The notes: a model not told the origin generated them from the letters alone. DNA of 64,000 nt from Glycomyces harbinensis (GCF_900101745.1 NZ_FNAD01000003.1:1-64000), one strand, 5' to 3'. Counted from the first letter of the stretch, positions 25,531-34,512 are shown. A program made the numbers and translations.

Positions 25531-25572
25531 GACGTCGAGGCCCCGCCGCACTGCGGCGGGGCCTCGACGTCT
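25530..25572. terminator. Bidirectional terminator after vapC
   Basis: A perfect 20-base stem (AGACGTCGAGGCCCCGCCGC at 25530-25549 with its complement at 25553-25572) and a 3-base loop, lying between convergent genes. Confidence 0.85.
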
Positions 25573-25576
25573 GCTG

Positions 25577-26383
25577 CTATTTCCAGGCCCGCGGCGCCAT
25601 GATCGCGACCGTCGTGCCGCTCGGGGCCGCCACCCCCGCCACCCGCAGGCCCGGCACGTCCATCGGCGGCGCCGCCACCGAGCCGCCCAGCTCCACCGCC
25701 CGGTCGCAGGTCGCGTCCGCGTCCTCCACGGCCACCATCACGCTCCACTGCGCCGGCAGCGACAGTTCGAAGCCCTCCGCCGCATGGCAGCCGCCGAACT
25801 CCTCCCCGCCCTCGCCCGCGCTCAGCGCCGCGTACGGCCTCGGATTGTCCGCGCTCTCCCACGGCGGCGTGACCACCTTCCAGCCCAACAGGTCCGCGTA
25901 GAACCGCATCGCCTCAGCCGGCACCCCGTCATGGTGGTACTCGGCCCACGAGACCGCGTTCGACTCCCCGAACGCGCCGAAACCGGTCCCCGGCGCCAGC
26001 GCCTCCATCAGCCCGAACGATGCCCCGTTCGGGTCGATCAGCATCGCGAACCGGAGCATCCCGCCCATCTCCTCCGGGCCCTCGACCAGCGTGGCGCCCA
26101 GCGCCTGCGCCTTCTCGGTCGCGGCGGCGCAGTCGGCCACCCGGAACTGGAGGTTCCAGATCCGCGACGGCTCGGCCCCAGGCGGGCACGGCATGATCCC
26201 CATGACCTCCCGCCCCGAATCCCTGGACCCGTCCGGGATGGAGAAGGTGGTGTAGTTCCCGAACTCCTCGCCGGCGTTCTGCGACGACCAGCCGAACAGG
26301 TGCTCGTAGTACCGGGTGTCCGCCTCCAGGTCCGACGTCAACGAGTCGGACCAGATCGGCGCCCCCAACGGAATCGAGGTCAT
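25577..26383 (-). CDS. Two-domain VOC protein, paralogue A
   Basis: 268 residues with two glyoxalase-like halves (about 5-125 and 140-265). Each half has an entry motif P-I-W-S-D-S or W-A-E-Y and an R-F-Y-A-D-L-L-G-W-like strand, with D-P-N-G-A-S-F-G-L-M-E closing the first half. It resembles the actinobacterial CFP32-like or hydroxylase-type VOC proteins of unknown substrate. ATG 26383 has AAGGAGCG upstream. It shares its start (T-S-I-P-L-G-A-P-I-W) and layout with the next upstream gene, so the two arose by tandem duplication. Confidence 0.88.
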   Translation of the reverse strand: MTSIPLGAPIWSDSLTSDLEADTRYYEHLFGWSSQNAGEEFGNYTTFSIPDGSRDSGREVMGIMPCPPGAEPSRIWNLQFRVADCAAATEKAQALGATLVEGPEEMGGMLRFAMLIDPNGASFGLMEALAPGTGFGAFGESNAVSWAEYHHDGVPAEAMRFYADLLGWKVVTPPWESADNPRPYAALSAGEGGEEFGGCHAAEGFELSLPAQWSVMVAVEDADATCDRAVELGGSVAAPPMDVPGLRVAGVAAPSGTTVAIMAPRAWK

Positions 26384-26488
26384 GGCTTCGCTCCTTCGCA
26401 GCACGGTATCGACCACCACACCGTCGCACGCCCCACCGACAACCGCAGGGCTTCACGCCCAATCCCGCGGCGATCGATCACGCCCCGC

Positions 26489-27307
26489 TCACGCCGCGTT
26501 CGCGCGCTCCCGGCTCGACATCACCGAGAAGTGCGCCCCCGTCGGCGACGCCAGCACCGCCATCCGCCCGCCCGGGTCCTCCATCGGCGCCACCACGACC
26601 GAACCGCCCAGGTCCACCGCCTTCGACACCGTCAGCTCGACCGTGTCGGTCCCGAAGCACACCACCCAGTGCGGCTTCATGTCCAGCTCCGGGCCCAGCG
26701 CCATGCGCCCGCCCCCGAACTCCACGTTCGTCTCGTGCGTCCACAAGGCGACGTACGGCGCGTCCCGCGGCGGGTCCTCCGCGTCGGGCAGCCGCACCGA
26801 CCAGTTCAGCAGCTCCGCGTAGAACTGCATCGCCTCCACCGGCGCCCCGTCGTACACGTACTCGCACCACACGATCGCGCCCGGCTCGTCGAACGCCGTG
26901 AAGCCGACGTGGTCGCTCAACGGTTCGAACAGCCCGAACGCGCCCCCGTCCGGATCGCGCATGGCCGCGTACACCAGGTCCTCGCCGACGCGCATCGGAT
27001 GGCTGATGATGGTGCCGCCGAGCTTCTCCGCGTCGGCCGCCGCCTGCACGCAGTCGTCCACGTGGAACGACACGCCCCAGCCCGCGGGCATGCCCGGCTC
27101 GCCCGGAGGGTTCTGCGAGATCCCCGCGACCGCCCGCGCCACCGACACGGTCGTGCCCAGGCACAGCTCCGTGTAGTGCCCGAACTGCTCGCCGCTGTCG
27201 AAGCTCGCCCAGTTGAACAGGCGCGTGTAGAACTCCAGGTCGGCGGCCACGTCGGGGGAGTTGGTATCGGCCCAGATCGGGGCTCCGAGGGGAATCGAGG
27301 TCGGCAT
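26489..27307 (-). CDS. Two-domain VOC protein, paralogue B
   Basis: 272 residues, the same two-half layout as the neighbour and the same opening T-S-I-P-L-G-A-P-I-W. The first half ends with D-P-D-G-G-A-F-G-L-F-E-P, and the second has M-Q-F-Y-A-E-L-L-N-W. The pair is on one strand with a 105-base gap. Divergence is strong enough to suggest separate substrates. GAAGGACG lies before the ATG. Short direct repeats (GGTCAGGTCTCGCA, GGTCAGGTCTTGCG) lie upstream at 27324-27351. Confidence 0.88.
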   Translation of the reverse strand: MPTSIPLGAPIWADTNSPDVAADLEFYTRLFNWASFDSGEQFGHYTELCLGTTVSVARAVAGISQNPPGEPGMPAGWGVSFHVDDCVQAAADAEKLGGTIISHPMRVGEDLVYAAMRDPDGGAFGLFEPLSDHVGFTAFDEPGAIVWCEYVYDGAPVEAMQFYAELLNWSVRLPDAEDPPRDAPYVALWTHETNVEFGGGRMALGPELDMKPHWVVCFGTDTVELTVSKAVDLGGSVVVAPMEDPGGRMAVLASPTGAHFSVMSSRERANAA

Positions 27308-27503
27308 GGCGAACGTCCTTCGGGGTCAGGTCTCGCAGGTCAGGTCTTGCGGGTCAGCGCACCGCGGGTCGGCGATGCCACCCCACCGTCCCACGCGAGT
27401 GCGACGCGGGCAATACCTCGGTGCCGCGGGCGGACCCGCGCCGCCGCGAATACCCGCCCGCGCGCCCCCGCCAAACCTCCGGGCCCGCGCCCGGACGCGA
27501 ATC

Positions 27504-27529
27504 GGCCCGCCGCGGCACAGCGGCGGGCC
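27504..27529 (-). terminator. Terminator after mscL
   Basis: GGCCCGCCGC and GCGGCGGGCC form a perfect 10-base stem with a 6-base loop, 15 bases past the minus-strand mscL stop. Confidence 0.65.
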
Positions 27530-27544
27530 GGTGGAAATCGGACG

Positions 27545-27937
27545 TTACGGCTGGCCGCGGCGCTGCTCCTGCAGCAGGTCCCTGATCTGCTCCAGCAGGA
27601 CGACCTGCTCCTCGCGCACCACTTCCGCCTCCTCCTCGGTCGACATGAACCGGTCGCGGAGCTTGTTCATCGGCAGCACGATGACGAAGTACACCGCCAC
27701 CGAGGTCAGGAAGAACACCAGGAGGCCGTTGATGAACACCCCGTACGGGAAGTCGACCCCGTTCACGGTGAAACTGCCGCCGACCTCGCCGCCGCCGGTC
27801 ACCAGCGTGATGAGCGGGTTGAGGAACGCGTCGCCGAACGAGGCCACGAGCGCGGTCATCGCCGCACCCATGACCACCGCGACGGCCAGTTCCACCACGT
27901 TGCCGCGCATCAAGAACTCTTTGAACCCTTTGATCAT
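27545..27937 (-). CDS. mscL: Large-conductance mechanosensitive channel MscL
   Basis: An inner-membrane pressure valve opening on osmotic downshock. 130 residues. The N-terminus is the family hallmark (I-K-G-F-K-E-F-L-M-R-G-N-V-V-E-L-A-V-A-V-V-M), followed by two membrane helices and a C-terminal charged helix that forms the cytoplasmic bundle (L-L-E-Q-I-R-D-L-L). ATG 27937 is chosen because it gives the canonical M-I-K-G-F start. The GTG two codons earlier is better spaced from GAGACT and is an alternative. It stands alone with its own terminator. Confidence 0.96.
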   Translation of the reverse strand: MIKGFKEFLMRGNVVELAVAVVMGAAMTALVASFGDAFLNPLITLVTGGGEVGGSFTVNGVDFPYGVFINGLLVFFLTSVAVYFVIVLPMNKLRDRFMSTEEEAEVVREEQVVLLEQIRDLLQEQRRGQP

Positions 27938-28109
27938 GACCACGAGTCTCGCATCCGCGAACGCCCCGGCCGCCGCCGTGCGGCGCGGTGTCGCGCCCCG
28001 GCCGCGAGATCACCCTCACGGGAACAAGTCGGGCCCCGCCGCGGTTGTGCCATCCGGCGGCGGCTCCGACCGGCCGCACCGCGAACCGCACACTTCGAGA
28101 GGCAATCCC

Positions 28110-28952
28110 ATGAGCGACATCGTCATCGGCGGCGACCTCCGCGTCGACCGGCTCGGCTACGGCGCGATGCGCCTCAGCGGCGACCCCGGCATCTTCACCC
28201 CGCCCAAAGACCGCGACGCGGCCGTCGCCGTCCTGCGCCGCGCCGTCGAACTCGGCGTGAACTTCATCGACACCGCCGACTCCTACGCCCTCGGCGACAA
28301 CGAGTCCCTCATCGCCGAAGCCCTCCACCCCTACGACGACGGGGTCGTCATCGCGACCAAGGGCGGCAACACCAGGCCCTCCGCCGAGGAATGGGTGGCC
28401 GTCGGCGCCCCCGGCTACATCCGCCAGCAGGCCGAACTGAGCCTGCGCCGCCTCAAGGTCGAGGCCATCGACCTCTACCAGATCCACCGCCTCGACCCCG
28501 CCCTCCCGGTCGCCGACCAGATCGCCACCCTCGCCGACCTCCAGCGCCAGGGCAAGATCCGCCACATCGGCCTCTCCGAGGTCACCGTCGCGCAGCTCAA
28601 GGAGGCCCAGGCGGTCGCCCCGATCGCCAGCGTCCAGAACCTCTACAACCTCGTCACCCGCCAGAGCGAGGACGTCCTGGACTACACCGCCGAGCAGGGC
28701 ATCGCGTTCATCCCGTGGTTCCCGATCGCCGCCGGCGCCCACGCCGGACCCGACGGACCCGTCGGCAAGATCGCCGCCGAGATCGGCGCGACCCCGGCCC
28801 AGACCGCGCTGGCCTGGCTCCTGCGCCGCTCCGGCAACATCGTCCCGATCCCGGGCACGAGCTCGATCGCGCACCTGGAGGAGAACCTGGGCGCGCGCGA
28901 CCTCGTGCTCACCGACGAGCAGTTCGACGCCCTGAACGCCCTGGGCGCGTAA
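28110..28952 (+). CDS. Aldo/keto reductase
   Basis: 280 residues, a TIM-barrel NADPH oxidoreductase. The catalytic set is recognisable: Asp in F-I-D-T-A-D-S-Y, Tyr in the same strand, Lys in I-A-T-K-G-G, His in Y-Q-I-H-R-L-D. The C-terminal I-V-P-I-P-G-T-S-S-I-A-H-L-E-E-N binds the cofactor phosphate. It resembles the YdbC/Tas-like branch that reduces aldehydes or ketones; the substrate is unknown. GAGAGGC lies before ATG 28110. It is a single gene converging on the glycosidase. Confidence 0.92.
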   Translation: MSDIVIGGDLRVDRLGYGAMRLSGDPGIFTPPKDRDAAVAVLRRAVELGVNFIDTADSYALGDNESLIAEALHPYDDGVVIATKGGNTRPSAEEWVAVGAPGYIRQQAELSLRRLKVEAIDLYQIHRLDPALPVADQIATLADLQRQGKIRHIGLSEVTVAQLKEAQAVAPIASVQNLYNLVTRQSEDVLDYTAEQGIAFIPWFPIAAGAHAGPDGPVGKIAAEIGATPAQTALAWLLRRSGNIVPIPGTSSIAHLEENLGARDLVLTDEQFDALNALGA

Positions 28953-28958
28953 GGTCTT

Positions 28959-28986
28959 CGGGCCCGCGCCGGGAGGTGCGGGCCCG
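28959..28986. terminator. Short bidirectional terminator
   Basis: CGGGCCCGC and GCGGGCCCG form a 9-base stem between the convergent reductase and glycosidase genes. Confidence 0.6.
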
Positions 28987-28994
28987 CACCGGCC

Positions 28995-31370
28995 TCAAGG
29001 ATTGAGCGGCGCCAGGCGGAAGCGCTCGAAGTCCGCCGTCGGGGCGTCGGGGTTGTCGAACGCGAGGGTGTTGGCGCCTTCGCGCAGGTCGACGATCACC
29101 GGGTAGGTCCAGAAGTCGTTCCAGGTCCACGTGCCGCGCATGGGGAAGCGCCCGACGTGCGCCCCGTTCACCGCGAGGTCGCAATAGCGCGTGATGATGT
29201 CCACATTGTACTCGTGGCCTTCGATGCGCACGTCGTTCGCGTAGCTCACCAGCAGCATGTGCGGCCCCGCCCCGGCCTCCACGGTGAAGGACACGCCCGC
29301 GCCCCGGCCGTTCCAGCCGATCACGTGCCCCCGGTTCGCGAAGTCGTTCACCACCAGGCACGAGCCGCCCGAGCGGACCACCTCGGCCGCGTCGACCTCC
29401 ACCGGCTCCGGACCGGTCGCGGGCCGCACCGCCAGGCGCGGCACGTCCGCGGCGGTGCGCAGCCGGTTGATCCCCGCGTGCAGGAACACCGGCCGCTCCA
29501 GGTCGACCGGGACGTCCTGGTTCTGCGGCCCCGCGAGCACGCCCGAGCGCGCGCCCTCGATCCGGTGGTAGCCGTCGGCCGCCGCGTACAGGTCGAAGAC
29601 CAGGCCGTCGCCGTCGATCCGCGCGAACGTCCCGTCGTAGACCTCGTGGCAGGGCCGGTGCTCGGTCAGCTCGATCTTGTCGAGCGCGACCTCGCCGCGC
29701 GCCGTCCCGATCGCGCCGGTCTTCGACAGCTCCACGGTGTTCGCGCCCTCCCGCAGCGACACGCTCCGGTGCACGATCGAGCGGTGCTGCCAGTTCATCG
29801 TGCTCGGGTACTCCACGAACCCCTCGGTGCCGTTCACGGTGAGCACCTGCTGCGCGGGCTGCGGCTCGGTCGCCTCAGCGCCGCGACCGTACATGTGCGC
29901 GTAGAAGATCCCCAGGTCGTAGAGACCTTCCGCGGGGACCTGGACGTGGAAGACCACGCCCGAATCGGTCTGGTTCAGGCCGCTCACGTCGTGCTCGCCC
30001 GAGGCGGCGAAGCCGTTGCCGTCGTCGGCGCACCCCTGCCGGGTCGTCTCGCCGGAGGTGACGACCGCGCGCTCGGCCTCCCACGAGCCCTTCCACGGCG
30101 GCGGCCCGATCGCCTCGGCCCCGCCGCGGGCGATCCGGACCCAGTACGCCGCCATCCGGTCCGGTGCGGACACCGGGATCTCCAGGCCCGCGGGCGGACC
30201 CGTGACGCGGCCGACCGCGACCGGCGGCCCCGCGGCGCCCTCGTAGCCCGACCAGTCGATGCGGTGCACCGTGGCGGTGACCTCCTCGCCCCAGAACGCC
30301 GGGTCCAGGCCCTCCGCCGCGACGACGAAGTCCGCGTCCGTGCCGCCGACGAGGATCTGCGCGGTCCCGCGCTCCCCGTCGATGCTCGCGACGCCCTGCA
30401 ACGTGTCGACAGTGTCCGGGCGCGGCGGGCTCACGCGGACGGTCTCGCCGGTCATCCCGGAGTACGCCTTGAGGAACCACCACGCGCCGTTGGGCACGTT
30501 CGGCCGCGCCGCCGCGCCCGAGTAGCCGCCGGCGGCCGTCCAGTAGGCCATGTCGGCGTGGACCTTGGTGTCCTCGAACATCGCGGCCCACTGCACGAGC
30601 TGCCCGGGCACCGACAGGTCCCGGTTGTTCGCGTACTCGTCGATGTTGACCTGGAGCGGGCCGATGCCGAGGCCGGCCTCCAGCTCCCGGTAGGCCGCGT
30701 AGTGGCCGCGGTAGGACGCGAGGGAGCCCGGGGAGAGCTCGTGCCAGGACGCCCACTCCGGGAGCGTCCCGGTGTCGCGGGCGCGGGTGAGGAAGTGCCG
30801 CATGAACTCCGGGTGGAAGAACGCCTCGTTCGGCCCCGCGAGCGGCACTCCCGGGGCCAGGCCCCGCAGCAGCCGCGCCGTGGTGGTCCAGTCGGCCATG
30901 AACCGGTCGAACAGCGCCGGGTCGTTCTCCTTGAGCCCGTACCAGATCCAGTCGGGCTCGTTGAACGGAACAAACACCAGCCGCCCCTCGTTGCCCTCGG
31001 TGAGCATCGGCGGGACGACCGCGCACAGCCGCTCGTGGTAGACGTCGATCCCCACGTCCTCGTACGGCCACTTGGCGAACAGGTCCTGGAGGTAGACGAA
31101 CGCCAGGCCGGTGCCCTTGCCCTCCCTGTCGCCGCGGCGCAGCACGGTGACCGCGTCCGAGGCGTCGCCGCCCGGGTGCTGCGCGCCGCCGTCGGGCTTC
31201 ACCGCGAGGGTGGTGATGTCGAGGGCGTCGAGCAGCTCGTCGCCGGGCACGCCGTCCTCGGAGACGCCGTAGAGCGACCCGGTCGCGCCGTGCAGCACCG
31301 GGCCGGTGGCCGTGGCGAAGTCCGCGCCGATGCGCTCCGGCCTCGCCGCCGGACGGGGTTGAGGGGTCAT
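28995..31370 (-). CDS. Cytoplasmic clan-A-type glycoside hydrolase with two carbohydrate-binding-like modules
   Basis: 791 residues. The N-terminal barrel (about 15-340) shows the clan-A pair: acid/base Glu138 in F-N-E-P-D-W and nucleophile Glu245 in N-I-D-E-Y-A, as in GH39-like enzymes. The exact family cannot be fixed. A beta domain follows (about 340-420), then two CBM6/35-like modules (about 430-580 with W-E-A-E-R-A and L-D-K-I-E-L, and about 650-790 ending A-D-F-E-R-F-R-L). No signal peptide is visible, so the enzyme should act on imported sugar. It is controlled by the LacI gene 93 bases upstream on the same strand. Confidence 0.75.
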   Translation of the reverse strand: MTPQPRPAARPERIGADFATATGPVLHGATGSLYGVSEDGVPGDELLDALDITTLAVKPDGGAQHPGGDASDAVTVLRRGDREGKGTGLAFVYLQDLFAKWPYEDVGIDVYHERLCAVVPPMLTEGNEGRLVFVPFNEPDWIWYGLKENDPALFDRFMADWTTTARLLRGLAPGVPLAGPNEAFFHPEFMRHFLTRARDTGTLPEWASWHELSPGSLASYRGHYAAYRELEAGLGIGPLQVNIDEYANNRDLSVPGQLVQWAAMFEDTKVHADMAYWTAAGGYSGAAARPNVPNGAWWFLKAYSGMTGETVRVSPPRPDTVDTLQGVASIDGERGTAQILVGGTDADFVVAAEGLDPAFWGEEVTATVHRIDWSGYEGAAGPPVAVGRVTGPPAGLEIPVSAPDRMAAYWVRIARGGAEAIGPPPWKGSWEAERAVVTSGETTRQGCADDGNGFAASGEHDVSGLNQTDSGVVFHVQVPAEGLYDLGIFYAHMYGRGAEATEPQPAQQVLTVNGTEGFVEYPSTMNWQHRSIVHRSVSLREGANTVELSKTGAIGTARGEVALDKIELTEHRPCHEVYDGTFARIDGDGLVFDLYAAADGYHRIEGARSGVLAGPQNQDVPVDLERPVFLHAGINRLRTAADVPRLAVRPATGPEPVEVDAAEVVRSGGSCLVVNDFANRGHVIGWNGRGAGVSFTVEAGAGPHMLLVSYANDVRIEGHEYNVDIITRYCDLAVNGAHVGRFPMRGTWTWNDFWTYPVIVDLREGANTLAFDNPDAPTADFERFRLAPLNP

Positions 31371-31463
31371 GGCTGGGCCTTTCGAACGCCGGGCCTCTCC
31401 AGGGTCCGTCCCGCCTCGCCCTGACGCGCGGAACGGCTCCCGTAACAGTGTGCCTCTCGCGGA

Positions 31464-32510
31464 TCAGGAACGGGGGCTTGGCGGACCGGAGGTTTCGCGG
31501 ACGATGAGCTCGGGCTCGGGCCAGCTCGGCCTGGGACGGGGGATCGCGCCGTCGACGCGGTGGCGCAGGAGCTCGAACGCGCCGCGGCCGACGCTCTCGA
31601 AGTCCTGGTTCACCGTGGTCAGCGCGGGGGTCGTGAACGCCGAGAACGGCGTGTTGTCGAAGCCCACGATGGACAGGTCGCCGGGGACCGAGCGCCCGGC
31701 CAGGTGCGCGGCCCGCAGCGTCGCGAGCGCGAGGTGGTCGTTGCCGCACAGGATCGCGGTCACCGACGGGTCGGCCACGAGCGGGCGCACCGCCTTGAAC
31801 GCCTCGGTGATCGTCCACCCGGACGGCACGGGGGCCGGGACCTCCCGGCCCGCCTCGCGCAGCACGCGGGCCCAGCCGTCGGCCCGGTGGGCCTTGCCGC
31901 CGCCGAACGTCCCGGTCGAGGTCGGGATCGCCAGGTGGTGGACGGTGGCGTGGCCCAGGTCGAGCAGGTAGCGGGTGGCCTCGGCCGCGGCCTTGCCGTC
32001 GTCCATGCCCACCAGCCACGGCGAGGCGGCCAGCTCCTCGGCGGTGTAGGGGCCGATGGCGACCATGGCCTGCGGCTGGGTGTCGAGCAGGACCTGCTTG
32101 GCGCGCATGCCGGGCTCGTCGTGGGCCATGATGATCGTCGGCTCGCCGGCGCGGGGCAGGCGGGCGATGATGTCGGCGTCGGAGTGGGTGTCGGCCGGGT
32201 CGAGGACCGAGATCGACACGCTCCACTCCAGGGACCTCGCGGCCTTCTCGATCCCGCGCAGGGCCGCCTCGGGCCCGTACAGCGAGGTGTCGGCGGTGAG
32301 CACGGTGACCGATTCGACCGCGCCGCCCGCGAGGCTGCGCGCGAGCCGGTTGGGCCGGTAACCGAGTTCGGCGATGGCCTCGAGGACCTTGTCGCGGGTC
32401 GCCGCGGCCACGCGGGGCGAGCCGTTGACGACCCGTGAGACGGTCTGGTGGGAGACCCCGGCCAGCCGGGCCACGTCCCAGATGCTGGCTGCCTTCTTCG
32501 GTTGCGCCAT
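31464..32510 (-). CDS. LacI-family transcriptional repressor
   Basis: 348 residues. The N-terminal helix-turn-helix is at 10-35 (I-W-D-V-A-R-L-A-G-V-S-H-Q-T-V-S-R-V-V-N-G), with the hinge helix L-A-R-S-L-A near 57. The periplasmic-binding-like sensor ends with I-V-G-F-D-N-T-P and T-T-V-N-Q-D. It probably senses a sugar released by the adjacent glycosidase and represses that gene; this is inferred from position. A LacI-type half-palindrome lies upstream in its own promoter region. Confidence 0.93.
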   Translation of the reverse strand: MAQPKKAASIWDVARLAGVSHQTVSRVVNGSPRVAAATRDKVLEAIAELGYRPNRLARSLAGGAVESVTVLTADTSLYGPEAALRGIEKAARSLEWSVSISVLDPADTHSDADIIARLPRAGEPTIIMAHDEPGMRAKQVLLDTQPQAMVAIGPYTAEELAASPWLVGMDDGKAAAEATRYLLDLGHATVHHLAIPTSTGTFGGGKAHRADGWARVLREAGREVPAPVPSGWTITEAFKAVRPLVADPSVTAILCGNDHLALATLRAAHLAGRSVPGDLSIVGFDNTPFSAFTTPALTTVNQDFESVGRGAFELLRHRVDGAIPRPRPSWPEPELIVRETSGPPSPRS

Positions 32511-32608
32511 CGCAGTCGGTCTCTTTCCATGTTCGTCTCAGGCCGCTTTCGGGGGACACGGTGTGAACACAGTGTGGCCGCGGTCCCGTACGACGATACG
32601 CCGAGCGA

Positions 32609-32622
32609 TGTTAGCGTTCACT
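32609..32622. promoter_or_regulatory. Candidate LacI-type operator
   Basis: TGTTAGCGTTCACT is an imperfect palindrome around a central CG. It fits LacI-family sites of actinobacteria and lies about 100 bases upstream of the repressor gene, suggesting autoregulation. Confidence 0.4.
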
Positions 32623-32841
32623 CATTTCGGCGGTCAAGCCGTTCGGGGCACGATTCCGTAACGGTGCGGTGATGCGCGGGCAACCGATGGTGAGCCCCCG
32701 GCAAACGCGTCAAATGCCGCATCCGCACCATGCGTTGCAGTGGTACACGTCTCAGGGCCCGTCGTGAGCGGGAGTTCACACGCTCGAAATCTTTCGCGAC
32801 AGCTTCTTAACACGCAGGCCCGGGCCGCGTAACACATTTTG

Positions 32842-32857
32842 GTGAAGCTGGCTTCAC
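32842..32857. promoter_or_regulatory. Perfect short dyad upstream of amt
   Basis: GTGAAGC and GCTTCAC with a 2-base centre. It lies about 170 bases upstream of amt, next to a TAACAC motif, and has the size of an operator. Confidence 0.35.
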
Positions 32858-32874
32858 TCCGGTAGGTAGGAGAA

Positions 32875-32941
32875 TCACGCGCCGACCGCTTTCCCGACGG
32901 TAACGGCGGGCGGGCCGCGAGGCCCGGCGGTCGGCGCGTGA
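32875..32941 (+). ncRNA. Structured leader element upstream of amt
   Basis: TCACGCGCCGACCGC (32875-32889) pairs perfectly over 15 bases with GCGGTCGGCGCGTGA (32927-32941). Inside, GGGCC and GGCCC (32912-32925) form a second hairpin with a GCGA loop. The element ends 88 bases before the amt start. It lacks a U-tract and no gene ends before it, so a cis-acting RNA or an unusual protein site is likelier than a terminator. No known riboswitch fold is recognised. Confidence 0.4.
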
Positions 32942-33029
32942 CATCCATACCGAGCACCGTCGCTCCCCTCACGCCGGAACAGCCTGAACGCCCGCAGTAC
33001 GTACCTATCTCTGGAGAGAGGAGGCGGCC

Positions 33030-34325
33030 ATGCCCGAACTCGATACCGGCAATAACGCGTGGATCTTGATCTCAGCCGCCCTGGTCCTGCTCATGACTCC
33101 CGGCCTCGCCCTGTTCTACGGTGGTCTGAGCCGATCCTCGAGCGTCATCAACATGATGCTCAAGTGCCTCGTGGCCATCGGCCTCACCTCGGTCGTCTGG
33201 GTCCTGGTCGGCGAGTCCATCGCCATCGGCGACGGCGGCGGCAACCCGTTCTTCAGCATGGACGTCAGCTCGGCCTTCGGCCTGCGTTACGTCACCGACC
33301 TCGGCATGGTCGACGGCGGCGTCTCCGCCGGCGCCATGTCGGCCTTCGGCATGATGTTCGCGATCATCACGGTCGCCCTCATCGCCGGCGCCGTCGCCGA
33401 CCGCATGAAGTTCTCCGCCTGGATCATCTTCTCCGCCGCGTGGGTCGTCCTGGTCTACGCCCCGGTCGCCTACTGGGTGTGGGGCGGCGGCTGGATCGAG
33501 GAGCTCGGCGTCCTCGACTTCGCCGGCGGCACCGCGGTCCACGCCAACGCCGGCGCCGCCGCGCTCGGCCTGGCGCTCGTCGTCGGCCGCCGCATCGGCT
33601 GGAAGGACGGCAACTTCGCCCCGCACAACCTGCCCCTGGTCGTGATCGGCGCCGGCCTGCTGTGGTTCGGCTGGTTCGGCTTCAACGCCGGCTCCGCGTT
33701 CGTCTCCGACGCCATCGCCGGCCTGGCCCTGCTCAACACGCAGGTCGCCACCGCCGCCGCGATCCTCGCCTGGCTGCTCATCGACCGCATCCGGGGCATC
33801 AAGCCCTCGGTCCTGGGCGCCTGCTCCGGCGTCATCGCCGGCCTGGTCGCCATCACCCCGGCCGCCGGCTACGTGACCCCGCTGGGCGCCATCGCCATCG
33901 GCGCCGTCGCCGGCGTGATCTGCCCCTTCGCCATCGGCCTCAAGCACAAGCTCGGCTACGACGACTCGCTCGACGTGGTCGGCCTGCACATGGTCGCCGG
34001 CATCTGGGGCTCCATCGCGGTCGGCCTGTTCGCCTTCGGCGGCGTCACCGGCGGCACCGACGGCGTCTTCTACGGCGGCTCGTTCGCGTTCCTCGGCTGG
34101 CAGACCGTCGCGGTCCTGTCCGTGGTGCTCTACTCCTTCGTCGTGGCCCTGATCATCGCCCTGGTCCTCAAGTTCACGATCGGCGTCCGCATCACCGAAG
34201 AGCAGGAGCTGGCGGGCATCGACGCCGCCCAGCACGGCGAGGCGGGCTACGACATGCCCGTCAACGGCAATGTCGGAACCGGCCTACCCGAGGCCGCCGG
34301 CGAGCCCGAGAAGGTCAACGTCTGA
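33030..34325 (+). CDS. amt: Ammonium transporter
   Basis: A membrane channel for ammonium/ammonia, 431 residues with about 11 helices. The pore twin histidines are in A-V-H-A-N-A-G and L-H-M-V-A-G-I-W-G. The conserved Asp precedes the first (L-D-F-A-G-G-T). The C-terminal tail has the usual L-D-V-V-G and a long polar end (A-G-E-P-E-K-V-N-V). GGAGGCGG lies before ATG 33030. In many actinobacteria amtB is followed by glnK, glnD and ffh. Here a terminator and ffh follow directly, so the PII regulator is not encoded beside it. Confidence 0.96.
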   Translation: MPELDTGNNAWILISAALVLLMTPGLALFYGGLSRSSSVINMMLKCLVAIGLTSVVWVLVGESIAIGDGGGNPFFSMDVSSAFGLRYVTDLGMVDGGVSAGAMSAFGMMFAIITVALIAGAVADRMKFSAWIIFSAAWVVLVYAPVAYWVWGGGWIEELGVLDFAGGTAVHANAGAAALGLALVVGRRIGWKDGNFAPHNLPLVVIGAGLLWFGWFGFNAGSAFVSDAIAGLALLNTQVATAAAILAWLLIDRIRGIKPSVLGACSGVIAGLVAITPAAGYVTPLGAIAIGAVAGVICPFAIGLKHKLGYDDSLDVVGLHMVAGIWGSIAVGLFAFGGVTGGTDGVFYGGSFAFLGWQTVAVLSVVLYSFVVALIIALVLKFTIGVRITEEQELAGIDAAQHGEAGYDMPVNGNVGTGLPEAAGEPEKVNV

Positions 34326-34348
34326 CGCACGACTTCACGTCACCGCTA

Positions 34349-34386
34349 GGGACGGCCGCCCGGCAACGGGCGGCCGTCCCGCTTTT
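34349..34386 (+). terminator. Terminator after amt
   Basis: GGGACGGCCGCCCG and CGGGCGGCCGTCCC form a perfect 14-base stem with a GCAA loop, followed by GCTTTT: a textbook intrinsic terminator. Confidence 0.9.
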
Positions 34387-34512
34387 CGCGCCCGCTTTCG
34401 GCATCGCCACCGTGCCCCGGGGTACCCCCGGCGTCACCGGGCGGCGGCTCCGCCGCCATCCCCGTTAAGCTCGTAAGAGTTCATCCGCATTGCACCATCG
34501 AGAGGTTCGCCC

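Larger units (their letters stand above)
32511..33029. other. Divergent regulatory region between the LacI gene and amt
   Basis: 519 bases, no gene. The left side serves the LacI gene, including TGTTAGCGTTCACT at 32609-32622. The right side serves amt and includes a short dyad (32842-32857) and a long structured element (32875-32941). Two TAACAC motifs lie exactly 22 bases apart (32808 and 32830), the period of GlnR half-sites, but the companion GAAAC half-sites are not evident. Confidence 0.55.

Noticed and set aside
25412-29005. A 1197-codon plus-strand frame across the VOC pair and mscL
   Set aside because: It is antisense to three recognisable genes and arginine-rich, without motifs.
32808-32835. 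GlnR box before amt based on two TAACAC motifs 22 bases apart
   Set aside because: The 22-base period fits, but the paired GAAAC half-sites are absent, so I do not call it.
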